A stretch of DNA of 52,789 nt from an uncultured Paracoccaceae bacterium (GTDB taxonomy: Bacteria > Pseudomonadota > Alphaproteobacteria > Rhodobacterales > Rhodobacteraceae): assembly GCA_945952025.1 (NCBI GenBank), contig CAMFGW010000022.1:1-52789 (forward strand), written 5' to 3'. A model generated the notes under the pieces. It made no database searches and had not been told where the DNA came from. It worked only from the letters and a program-made list of their open reading frames with translations. Position numbers and translations under genes: made by a program. This document shows, piece by piece, positions 37,809-45,997 of this stretch (the stretch's first letter is position 1; each line of letters opens with the position of its first letter).

Positions 37809-39113
37809 CTATCCGCGCGCTGCGCGGGCCTCGGACCAGGCGTCGCGGGCCTGAAGCGCCCAGTAGGTCGCCTGCGCGGCGGCCTTGCCCAAAGGCCCGA
37901 AGGTCTGTGTCAGCCCCCACGGCGCAAAGAGCTGCACCCGGTCGGACTGGCCCAGAAGCGCCTCCGACACCGCGCGCGCCGCCGCATGGGTCGCGGTCAG
38001 CCCGTGGCCGCCAAAGGCGGTGGCATGCCAGAGGCCGGGCTCGACCTGTCCGACCTGCGGCATCTTGTGGCGCGCATAGGACATGAGGCCGGACCAGCTG
38101 ACCTCGATCGGCAGATCGGCCAACTGCGGATAGGTCGCGATCATGCCGCGCCTGAGATAGGCGGCGACCGCATCGGGCGAGCGGTCGCGCACCGTGATGG
38201 CGCCGCCCCAAAGCAGCCGCCGGCCGCCCTCGACCAGCCGGTAATAGTCCCCCGCCCGCCGCTCGTCCCCGACGGCATCGGTCGTCGCAATGGCTGTCGC
38301 CAGAAGCTCGGGCGCGGGGGCCGAAGCCATGACATAGGTCGCGACCGGCACGAAGGATCGCTGTAGGCGCGGGTAAAGCGGCCCGGTGTAGCCGCCGGTC
38401 GTCAGGACCACGTTTCGTGCAGTGATCGTGGCCATCGGCGTCGTTACGGTCCACTCACCAAGGCCGTTCATGAGGCTCACGGCGGGCGAACCTTCGTGAA
38501 TCCGCGCGCCGAAGTCTTCGGCCGTGCGCGCCAGAAGCCGGGTGTAGTTCAGGGGATGCAGGTGAACGCTGCGCGTGGACAGGAGCGCCTCGTGGTATTT
38601 TGCCGACTTCAGCCGCGCGCGGATCTGGTCGCGGTCAAGATAGGTCAGGTCGAGCCCGAAGCGCGCCGCCATGTCGGCCTGCTGGTGCTGCAACCCGCCG
38701 CGCGAGGGCGTGCGCCGGGCGTAAAGAATGCCCGGCGTCATGGTCGTGCCGGCATCGGGGTTCGCGACGCAAAGCGCGCGCATTTCGTCCAGCGCCTCGA
38801 GCGTCAGCTTTTCCAGCGCATCGGCCGTCGCGCGGCCCGCCCGGGCCTCGACCTCATCCAGCCCGACGGCATAGCCGGGCGAGGCGAAGCCGCCGTTCCG
38901 CCCCGAGGCGCCGAAGCCCACGGCCTTGGCCTCGATCAGCCGCACATCTGTCCCCGCCCGCGCCAGGTCGCGCGCGAGCGCCAGCCCCGCCATACCGCCG
39001 CCGACGATCAGCACATCGGTCTTGATCGCACCTTCCGCCACGGGGCGCGGCCGGTCGGGATGGGCCGTCCGGGCATAGTAGGTGTCGGGCAGCATGGATA
39101 TGTCCTGCGCCAT
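37809..39113 (-). CDS. FAD-dependent amino-acid/amine oxidoreductase (DAO family)
   Basis: A 434-residue flavoprotein of the DAO family. VLIVGGGMAGLALARDLA (about residues 34-51) is the FAD-binding fold, FGASGRNGGFASPGY follows near residue 67, and the closing GGHGLTATHAA binds the flavin. The general outline resembles gamma-glutamylputrescine oxidase (PuuB), but no other putrescine gene is near, so the substrate is open. It follows the TerB-like gene by three bases. Confidence 0.85.
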   Translation of the reverse strand: MAQDISMLPDTYYARTAHPDRPRPVAEGAIKTDVLIVGGGMAGLALARDLARAGTDVRLIEAKAVGFGASGRNGGFASPGYAVGLDEVEARAGRATADALEKLTLEALDEMRALCVANPDAGTTMTPGILYARRTPSRGGLQHQQADMAARFGLDLTYLDRDQIRARLKSAKYHEALLSTRSVHLHPLNYTRLLARTAEDFGARIHEGSPAVSLMNGLGEWTVTTPMATITARNVVLTTGGYTGPLYPRLQRSFVPVATYVMASAPAPELLATAIATTDAVGDERRAGDYYRLVEGGRRLLWGGAITVRDRSPDAVAAYLRRGMIATYPQLADLPIEVSWSGLMSYARHKMPQVGQVEPGLWHATAFGGHGLTATHAAARAVSEALLGQSDRVQLFAPWGLTQTFGPLGKAAAQATYWALQARDAWSEARAARG

Positions 39114-39116
39114 CCC

Positions 39117-39539
39117 TCAGGCCCGGATATGCCGCGCGCGCGCGCCGCGTTCGATGGCGGCGGCATGCAGGCGGTCGATGTCCAGCTCGTCGCGAATTTC
39201 CTCAAGCATCCGAAGTTCGACCTGCCCGAGCCGCCCGTCGGCTGAGGCCACATCGCAGGCCAGCGCATAGGCCGTCTCGAAAAGCCGCTCCGGCAACCCG
39301 GCGCGGACCATGGCGAAGAGCGTGTCGAGCCCGTCTTCCTCCTCCATCAGCCGGTAGACGGTCTGCGCCACCTCGCGCATGCTGTCGGTGTCATAGTCCG
39401 AAAAGACCGGCAGGTGGTTGACCTGCTGCTCGATCGCCACAAGCTCGGCCGTGCGGATGTTTTCGTCGGACATGGAGACGGTAACCATCAGCGCGACGAG
39501 CGCATCCTGGGCGGAAAAGGCGGGTAGGGTTCGGGGCAT
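39117..39539 (-). CDS. TerB-like tellurite-resistance family protein
   Basis: A 140-residue helical protein. VALMVTVSMSDENIRTAELVAIEQQV near residue 14 and ACDVASADGRLGQVELRMLEEI near residue 94 are the acidic paired motifs of the TerB fold, which binds metal in studied members. TerB-like proteins are common in envelope-stress contexts; there is no ter operon here. Probably an operon with the FAD oxidoreductase. Confidence 0.8.
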   Translation of the reverse strand: MPRTLPAFSAQDALVALMVTVSMSDENIRTAELVAIEQQVNHLPVFSDYDTDSMREVAQTVYRLMEEEDGLDTLFAMVRAGLPERLFETAYALACDVASADGRLGQVELRMLEEIRDELDIDRLHAAAIERGARARHIRA

Positions 39540-39563
39540 GCTGACCTCTCACTTCTCCGCGAA

Positions 39564-39596
39564 ATTATTGACCTTGCGGGGTGGGTTCAATAGGGA
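39564..39596. promoter_or_regulatory. Overlapping divergent promoters of lysS and the TerB-like gene
   Basis: On the plus strand TTGACC (39568-39573) and TAGGGA (39591-39596) are 17 bases apart and would serve the lysyl-tRNA synthetase gene. On the minus strand TTGAAC (39590-39585) and AATAAT (39569-39564) are 15 apart and would serve the TerB-like gene. The two sets of boxes interleave. Confidence 0.5.
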
Positions 39597-39645
39597 CCGT
39601 CGGGTGCGGCGCATGGAGCGCCGGCCCTGACGAAGGTGTGCGACC

Positions 39646-41235
39646 ATGACGTCTCTGCGCGATGCTGCCCTGACTTCCAAGGCCTGGCCGTTCGAGGAAG
39701 CCCGCCGCGTGCTGAAACGTTATGAAAAGGTGCCGCCGGAAAAGGGCTATGTGCTCTTTGAAACCGGCTACGGCCCCTCTGGCCTGCCCCATATCGGCAC
39801 CTTCGGCGAGGTTCAGCGCACGACGATGGTCAGGCGCGCGTTCGAGCTTATCAGCGACATTCCGACGCGGCTCTTCGTCTTTTCCGACGACCTGGACGGC
39901 ATGCGCAAGGTGCCCGAGAACGTGCCGAACGGCGCGATGCTGAAGGAAAACCTGCAAAAGCCGCTGACCTCGGTCCCCGACCCGTTCGGCGAATACCCGA
40001 GCTTTGGCGACCACAACAACGCCATGCTGCGCCGGTTCCTGGACACGTTCGGCTTCGACTACGAATTCATCAGCGCGACCGAGTTCTACCGCTCCGGCCG
40101 CTTCGACGACACGCTCCGCCTTGCGGCCGAACGGTATGAGAAGATCATGGACATCATGCTGGCGTCCTTGCGCGAGGAACGCCAGCAGACCTATTCCTGC
40201 TTCCTGCCGATCCACCCCGAGACGGGCCGCGTCCTTTACGTGCCGATCAAGCATGTCGACAAGGTGAACCACACCGTCACCTTCGATGACGAGGCGGGCC
40301 GCGAATGGACGCTTCCGGTCACGGGGGGCCACGTCAAGCTGCAATGGAAGCCCGACTTCGGCGCGCGCTGGGCAGCGCTTGGCGTCGACTTCGAGATGTA
40401 TGGCAAGGACCATTCCACCAACACGCCGATCTACGACGGCATCTGCGAGGCCCTCGGCGTCCCCGCGCCCGAGCATTTCACCTACGAGCTCTTCCTGGAC
40501 GAACATGGCCAGAAGATCTCGAAGTCCAAGGGCAACGGTCTGACCATCGACGAATGGCTGACCTATGCCGCGACGGAATCGCTCGGCTACTTCATGTTCC
40601 AGAAGCCGAAGACTGCGAAGCGGCTCTGGTGGGACGTGATCCCGAAGGCGGTCGACGAATACCACCAGCAGCTTCAGGCCTTCCCGGCCCAAAGCGACGA
40701 GCAGAAGCTCGCGAACCCCGTCTGGCACATTCACGGCGGCACGCCGCCCGTGTCGGACATGGCCGTGTCCTTCGCCATGCTCCTGAACCTCGCGAGCGTG
40801 GCGGGCGCCAAGGACAAGGAGGGGCTCTGGGGCTTCATCCGCCGCTATGCGCCCGGCACCTCGCCCGAGACGAACCCGCAGCTCGACCAGGCGGCGGGCT
40901 TCGCGGTCAAGTATTTCAACGACTTCGTGGCGCCCACCCGCCAGTCCCGCGCCCCCACCGACCGCGAGCGCGGCGCGTTCGAGGACCTGCTCGAACGCCT
41001 GCGCGGCTGGGCCGGCGGGCTGGACGAGGAAGAGCTGCAGACCATGGTCTTCGCCGTCGGCACGACCCACGGGTTCGAGCCGCTGCGCGACTGGTTCAAG
41101 GCGCTTTACGAGGTGCTTCTGGGCGCAAGCCAGGGCCCCCGCTTCGGCGGCTTCATCGCGCTTTACGGCGTGCGCGAGACGGCGGACCTGATCGACCGCG
41201 CACTCAAGGGCGAGCTGGCGGCGCCGGCCGCGTGA
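39646..41235 (+). CDS. lysS: Lysyl-tRNA synthetase, class I
   Basis: Charges tRNA-Lys. This is the class I form, not the class II form of E. coli: the HIGH-type motif is PHIGTF (HIGT at residues 49-52), and the KMSKS-type motif is KISKSKG near residue 290. Length 529. Class I LysRS is typical of alphaproteobacteria, spirochaetes and archaea. It stands alone behind its own promoter. Confidence 0.96.
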   Translation: MTSLRDAALTSKAWPFEEARRVLKRYEKVPPEKGYVLFETGYGPSGLPHIGTFGEVQRTTMVRRAFELISDIPTRLFVFSDDLDGMRKVPENVPNGAMLKENLQKPLTSVPDPFGEYPSFGDHNNAMLRRFLDTFGFDYEFISATEFYRSGRFDDTLRLAAERYEKIMDIMLASLREERQQTYSCFLPIHPETGRVLYVPIKHVDKVNHTVTFDDEAGREWTLPVTGGHVKLQWKPDFGARWAALGVDFEMYGKDHSTNTPIYDGICEALGVPAPEHFTYELFLDEHGQKISKSKGNGLTIDEWLTYAATESLGYFMFQKPKTAKRLWWDVIPKAVDEYHQQLQAFPAQSDEQKLANPVWHIHGGTPPVSDMAVSFAMLLNLASVAGAKDKEGLWGFIRRYAPGTSPETNPQLDQAAGFAVKYFNDFVAPTRQSRAPTDRERGAFEDLLERLRGWAGGLDEEELQTMVFAVGTTHGFEPLRDWFKALYEVLLGASQGPRFGGFIALYGVRETADLIDRALKGELAAPAA

Positions 41236-41264
41236 TAATGGCCGCCTGACCGCCTGCCCTCCAC

Positions 41265-41286
41265 CGCGCGGTGCTTTTACCGCGCG
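41265..41286 (+). terminator. Hairpin after lysS
   Basis: CGCGCGGT (41265-41272) pairs with ACCGCGCG (41279-41286); the T run lies in the loop, not after the stem. Weak as a terminator. The rest of 41236-41399 shows no feature. Confidence 0.4.
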
Positions 41287-41399
41287 CTGATCCCCCCGGC
41301 GCTATGACGCCCCGCGACGGTGGTCGCCAAAGGCCCCGCCTGCCTGCCGGGGCCTGCGCCGCCCCACGCGGGCTCGATCAGAGCAAAAAGGGGTCAAGA

Positions 41400-43697
41400 A
41401 TGAACAAGGTCATTACCGACGGGCTGGTGCTGATGCCTCCGGCCTTCGCAGCCGGTCTGTCGAACTGGTCGCGCACGGATGGCACGGCGGGCTCGCCGAC
41501 CTATCAGGGCTTTGCCGACGCGGCCCTTGTTCCCGCCGACCAGGACTTCGGCGGCTGCCTCGAAATGCAGAAGTCGACCGCGACCATGAGCCTGCGCGCC
41601 ATGGCCTCCACCCCGATCCTGCCGGGCTGCTACCTGCGCATCACCGCCCGCGTGAAGGCGATGAGCGGCTCGCTGCCCTCGGTCCGCATCGCCGCCTGGG
41701 CCGGCGTCAACGCCACCACGCACCTCGCGGGCGTGACCGAGGTGGGCGCGTCGGTCGCGCTGACCGCCTATGGCCGGGTCGAGACGATCCAGGCCATCGT
41801 CGGCACCGGCAACCGCCAGGGCGTCGACATGGTCTGGGGCCTTGGCGCCACGCTTGGCCATTTCGGCATCGACCTGACCGGGGCTACCGGCGGCATCGTG
41901 CGCGTCGATGACATCGTGATCGAGGACATCACCGAGGCCTTCCTGCGCAACATGATGAACTGGGTCGACGTGCGCGACTATGGCGCCATCGGCAATGGCG
42001 TCGCCGACGACAGCGCCGCGGTCGAGGCGGCGGACGCCGATGCGCTGGCGACGGGGCGCAGCGTCTTTTTCTCGAAGGGCACCTACTACCTGGCGTCGGA
42101 CGTGCAGATGGACGCGCCCGTGCGCTTCGAAGGCACCGTGACCATGCCCGCCGACAAGCGCCTGGCCCTGACGCGCGGCTACAACCTGAACGCCTATGCC
42201 GAAGCCTTCGGCAACGAGGAACTGGCCTTCAAGAAGGCCTTCCAGGCGCTTTTGAACTTCACCGACCACGAATCGCTCGACCTTTGCGGCCGGAGGATCG
42301 AGGTGACGGCGCCCATCGACATGCAGGGCGCGGTCGCGAACAAGGTCAGCTTCATGACCCGCCGCGTGATCCGCAACGGCCAGCTGAACGTCATCAACGG
42401 CCCCGCCTGGTCGCCGACGGTGGTGACCAGCATGGCGAGTTACGCTGCCGCCAGCCCGAACCTGCTGAGCAATGTGACGAACGTCGCCAACGTCCCCGTC
42501 GGCGCGCTGGTGCAGGCGACCGGCGTCGGGCGCGAGGTCTATGTGACAGCCAAGAACGTGGGCGCGCAGACCGTGACGCTCAGCCAGCCGCTCTATGGCG
42601 CGCCGGGCACGCAAAGCTACAGCTTTACCCGATTCAAGTATGTTCTGGACTTTTCGAATTTTCAGCAACTTGATAAAATGATCCTCGACGACCTGGATAT
42701 CCAGTGCAACGGCGTGGCCTCGGGCGTCCTGCTGGCGCCCGCCGGCTCGACCTTCCAGATGCGGGATTGCTACATCACCGCGCCCAAGGATCGCGGCATC
42801 ACCTCGCACGGCGGCGGCTGTCAGGGCATGCTGATCGACCGCTGCCAGTTCCTGTCGAATGAGGGGGCGGTCATCGCGCAAAACCGCACCTCGATCGTGA
42901 TGAACACCAACCAGAACGACGTGAAGATCCGCGAAAACCGCGCAACCCAGTTCCGCCATTTCGCGGTCCTGGGCGGCAACGGCAACCTGATCGTCGGCAA
43001 CCACTGGTTCCAGGGCGACAGCCAGACGCAGGGCACGCGGCTGGCCGGGATCGTGCTGGCCCAGACCAACGTCCGCACGGCCCTGACGGGGAACTACTGC
43101 GACAACAGCTTCATCGAATGGACCAACGAATACGAGGCGACGCCCAACTTCGCCAACCAGTATTCATTCGGCGGCCTGAGCCTTGTCGGCAACCAGTTCA
43201 TGGCGATCGACGTGGCCCCCTGGTTCGCCTGGATCGTGGTCAAGCCCTATGGCCTTGGCCATTTCATCCAGGGGCTGAACGTGTCCGGCAACGTCTTTCG
43301 CGTGGTCAACGGCTCGGTCGACCGGATCGAGGCGGTCGATACGACCTTCGCGCCCCTCGACAAGGGCCGGATGCGCAACGTGACCTTTGCCGGCAATACC
43401 TTCAACGGGGTGACGCAGGCCTGCGAAAACCCGACGCTCGTCGAGGTCAACCAGGCGACCGCCGCGACCACGTGGAACGTCGCGCAGGGCGCCGTCCTGC
43501 CCTTCGGCGGCTGGGCGCGCAATGTCGAAAGCCTGACGCCCGAGGGCACGATCACCGGCCCCGCGAACGAGCGGCGCACGGACCTGCCCTATGTCGACGT
43601 CGAACAGGGCGCGGCGAAGAACGAGGTGAAGATCAACTGGGCCGCAGCCGCCAAGGGCCGGGTGCAGATGCGGCTCAGGATGGACAATCCGCTCTGA
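41400..43697 (+). CDS. Right-handed beta-helix protein, GTA head-spike-like
   Basis: A 765-residue protein with an N-terminal carbohydrate-binding-like part (residues 1-180), then VRDYGAIGNGVADDSAAV near residue 190, the entry motif of pectate-lyase-superfamily beta-helices, and a long series of Asn-rich turns (GNGNLIVGNHWF, LTGNYCDNSFIEW, VTFAGNTFNGV). No signal peptide. Such proteins are phage or gene-transfer-agent spikes; it recalls GhsB, the head-spike protein of the Rhodobacter capsulatus GTA, encoded away from the main GTA cluster. The link is from memory and needs a search. GGGTCAAG is the only weak ribosome-binding site. Confidence 0.7.
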   Translation: MNKVITDGLVLMPPAFAAGLSNWSRTDGTAGSPTYQGFADAALVPADQDFGGCLEMQKSTATMSLRAMASTPILPGCYLRITARVKAMSGSLPSVRIAAWAGVNATTHLAGVTEVGASVALTAYGRVETIQAIVGTGNRQGVDMVWGLGATLGHFGIDLTGATGGIVRVDDIVIEDITEAFLRNMMNWVDVRDYGAIGNGVADDSAAVEAADADALATGRSVFFSKGTYYLASDVQMDAPVRFEGTVTMPADKRLALTRGYNLNAYAEAFGNEELAFKKAFQALLNFTDHESLDLCGRRIEVTAPIDMQGAVANKVSFMTRRVIRNGQLNVINGPAWSPTVVTSMASYAAASPNLLSNVTNVANVPVGALVQATGVGREVYVTAKNVGAQTVTLSQPLYGAPGTQSYSFTRFKYVLDFSNFQQLDKMILDDLDIQCNGVASGVLLAPAGSTFQMRDCYITAPKDRGITSHGGGCQGMLIDRCQFLSNEGAVIAQNRTSIVMNTNQNDVKIRENRATQFRHFAVLGGNGNLIVGNHWFQGDSQTQGTRLAGIVLAQTNVRTALTGNYCDNSFIEWTNEYEATPNFANQYSFGGLSLVGNQFMAIDVAPWFAWIVVKPYGLGHFIQGLNVSGNVFRVVNGSVDRIEAVDTTFAPLDKGRMRNVTFAGNTFNGVTQACENPTLVEVNQATAATTWNVAQGAVLPFGGWARNVESLTPEGTITGPANERRTDLPYVDVEQGAAKNEVKINWAAAAKGRVQMRLRMDNPL

Positions 43698-43732
43698 TCG
43701 CGGGGCAGGGGGGGCGAGTCTGGGCAGACAGG

Positions 43733-43759
43733 GGGGCGGGGCTTCGGTCCCGCCCCTTT
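43733..43759 (+). terminator. Terminator after the beta-helix gene
   Basis: GGGGCGGG (43733-43740) pairs with CCCGCCCC (43749-43756), followed by TTTC. It stands between convergent genes and ends two bases before the stop of the dehydrogenase-like gene on the other strand. Confidence 0.65.
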
Positions 43760-43760
43760 C

Positions 43761-44531
43761 CTAGTGTAACTGCCGGTGACGGACGGACGAGAAGCCGCGC
43801 GCCATGTTGCGGGGTGGCGTCAGGTGGACGCCCTTCAGCGCGATGTCGATCGCGTTTTCGACGTTGCGGACCAGCGCGATCCCAGCCTCGTCGCCCGGCA
43901 GCGTGTTCGTCACATGGGCGGCGGGGTCGGGAGTGCGCGCGGTTCCGTCGCCGTCGAACGTGGCCTCAAGAAGCCGCACCAGCCGCTCCTCCTCGATCCC
44001 CTGCGCGCCGGCCCAGTCGAGCGCGCTGCGCGTCAGGGCCGAGGTGGCGGCGGCAAAACAGTCGCGCAGCGCCTTGGCCGACGTGCCGGCGCCAAACTCG
44101 CCCATCAGCTCGACCGACCGGCCTATGGCGCCGAAGATCGGGGCGGAAAGGGCGAAATCTTCGGCCGAGGCGCCGACCAGGAAGGCGCCCTGGCCACCCT
44201 CGACCTGCCGGGTCGAGCCGACGACGGCCGCGTCGATCAGCCGGATGTGCTTTGGCACCCGCGCGCGAAGCGCCCGGACATAGCGCGGCGAGAGCGTGCC
44301 GCAGATCAGGATCGCCTCGGGCCCGTCGGGCCGCCGCGCAAAGCGCGCCTTCTCGAAGAGCAGCTCCTCGCACTCGATCAGGTCGCGCGGCAAAAGGATC
44401 AGAAGGTCAAGCTCGGGCGGCTCTGCCATGCCTGCGGGCAGGGCAAAGACCTCATAGCCCTGCCCGGCGAGCCTCAGCCCGAAGGGTGCGGCCGCGAGGC
44501 CCGATCCGGCAAGGGTGATGGAACGGGTCAA
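43761..44531 (-). CDS. Dehydrogenase-like protein (6PGDH/HIBADH fold)
   Basis: A 256-residue protein shaped like the beta-hydroxyacid dehydrogenases. The NAD-binding motif is altered (AGSGLAAAPFGLRLA instead of GxGxMGxxMA). DAAVVGSTRQVEGGQGAFLVG replaces the usual DAPVSGG segment, while the catalytic Lys in GAGTSAKALRD is kept. It is shorter than the family's usual 290-300. Whether it is an active enzyme is unclear. It is coupled to the AAA ATPase gene by a four-base overlap. Confidence 0.65.
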   Translation of the reverse strand: MTRSITLAGSGLAAAPFGLRLAGQGYEVFALPAGMAEPPELDLLILLPRDLIECEELLFEKARFARRPDGPEAILICGTLSPRYVRALRARVPKHIRLIDAAVVGSTRQVEGGQGAFLVGASAEDFALSAPIFGAIGRSVELMGEFGAGTSAKALRDCFAAATSALTRSALDWAGAQGIEEERLVRLLEATFDGDGTARTPDPAAHVTNTLPGDEAGIALVRNVENAIDIALKGVHLTPPRNMARGFSSVRHRQLH

Positions 44532-45862
44532 TGGATGATCGTCTCTTCGCGCACGAACATGTTGGCCCAGGCGCGGTCGATCAGCTCGGGCGTCATCTGG
44601 TAGGGGATGCCCTCGAAGTTGCAGATCGCGATCATCTGGTCGATCAGGAAGACCGGCTGGTAGTTCGCATAATTGTTGTCGATGGTCGGATATTTGACCT
44701 TCAGCAGGTGCAGGAGCGCCCGCTCGTCGAGCGGCATCTTCTTCTTCTTCGCGACCAGCGCGAAGATCTTCAGGAAGTTTGCCTGGTTCGGCCCGTCGAT
44801 CTTGATCTTGAAGAAGATCCGGCGCAGTGCTGCCTTGTCGAAGATGTCGTTCGGGTGGAAGTTGGTCGAGAAGATCACCAGCGTGTCGAACGGCACCTCG
44901 AACTTCTCGCCCGACTGCAGCGCCAGGATGTCGCGGCTTTCTTCCAGGGGCACGATCCAGCGGTTGACGATCTTCTGCGGCGGCTCGGACTGGCGGCCAA
45001 GGTCGTCGATGATGAAGACGCCGCCGGTGGCCTTCAGCTGAAGGGACGCCGTGTAGGTCCGCGCCGTCGGGTTGTAGGTCAGGTCCAGCATGTCGAGCGT
45101 CAGTTCACCGCCGGTGATGACCGTCGGGCGTTCGCACAGCACATAGCGGTTGTCGAAGCGGTTGGCCGACTTGCGCAGGCTCGTCGGATCATCCTCGGAC
45201 GCCTGCGCGGCCGAATGGACGATCGGGTCATAGACGGTGATGACCTGGCCGGAATATTCGATGGCGCGCGGGATGAAGATCTTGTCGCCGAGCGCGTCGC
45301 GGATCCCGTTCGAGATCGAGGACTTGCCGTTCCCTGGCGGCCCGTACATCAGGATCGACCGGCCCGAGCCGACGGCGGGGCCCAACTGGTCCAGAAGGTC
45401 CTCGGGCAGGATCAGGTGGCCCATGGCGCCGGTCAGCTGGCCGCGCGTCATCGGGATGTTGCGGATCGACTGGCGCTTGACCTGCTCGCGGTACATCTCG
45501 AGCGGAACCGGCAGCGCGCCGTAATACTCGGACTGCGCCAGCGCATCGAGCGCCCGCGCCTTGCCCGCGTCGGTCAATTGGTAGCCCATCTCGCCGCCCG
45601 AGGTCGCATGCAGCGTCCCCGTCGCCTCGATCAGCCGCTGGGCGCGGGCATTGTCGATCAGTTCCTGCGTCAGGGCGAGCGGCAGCGCGATCGTGCGCGC
45701 GATGTCCGACGCCTGGTCGAGGTTCATGCGGAACATGGTCTTGATGAGGATTTCCCGCATCATCACCGCGTTCAGGCCGGTGTCCGAAAGGCTCTTCGGC
45801 GGCGCGGGCGGCTGGACGTTCGTTGGCGCCTGAGCGGCGGTCGGAGTAACCTGGACGTTCAT
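44528..45862 (-). CDS. AAA+ ATPase
   Basis: A 444-residue AAA+ protein. The N-terminal 160 residues are helical and unfamiliar (MMREILIKTMFRMNLDQASD). Walker A is GPPGNGKS (174-181), Walker B is GVFIIDDLG (281-289), then VIFSTNFHPNDIFDKAALRRIFFK holds sensor and arginine-finger residues. Close relatives appear common and well conserved in Rhodobacterales, but I know no function. The start is set by GGAAGG before ATG 45862. It is probably an operon with the dehydrogenase-like gene. Confidence 0.85.
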   Translation of the reverse strand: MNVQVTPTAAQAPTNVQPPAPPKSLSDTGLNAVMMREILIKTMFRMNLDQASDIARTIALPLALTQELIDNARAQRLIEATGTLHATSGGEMGYQLTDAGKARALDALAQSEYYGALPVPLEMYREQVKRQSIRNIPMTRGQLTGAMGHLILPEDLLDQLGPAVGSGRSILMYGPPGNGKSSISNGIRDALGDKIFIPRAIEYSGQVITVYDPIVHSAAQASEDDPTSLRKSANRFDNRYVLCERPTVITGGELTLDMLDLTYNPTARTYTASLQLKATGGVFIIDDLGRQSEPPQKIVNRWIVPLEESRDILALQSGEKFEVPFDTLVIFSTNFHPNDIFDKAALRRIFFKIKIDGPNQANFLKIFALVAKKKKMPLDERALLHLLKVKYPTIDNNYANYQPVFLIDQMIAICNFEGIPYQMTPELIDRAWANMFVREETIIH

Positions 45863-45939
45863 TGGCGCCTTCCGTGCATCACCCACCCCGACGGCTTGAC
45901 GGGCCTCTCGTTCGGGCGTCGCGTCATTTTCGTTCCAAT

Positions 45940-45952
45940 GGTCAGACTGACC
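45940..45952. promoter_or_regulatory. Palindrome between divergent genes
   Basis: GGTCAG-A-CTGACC is a perfect 13-base palindrome in the middle of the 135-base spacer between the AAA ATPase gene (minus) and the GT-C-like gene (plus). A regulator binding here could act on both. No convincing -35/-10 pair is seen nearby. Confidence 0.4.
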
Positions 45953-45997
45953 CGTTAATGTGGCCAAAAAAGGGTCGAACGGGCAGGAAATTGCGGC

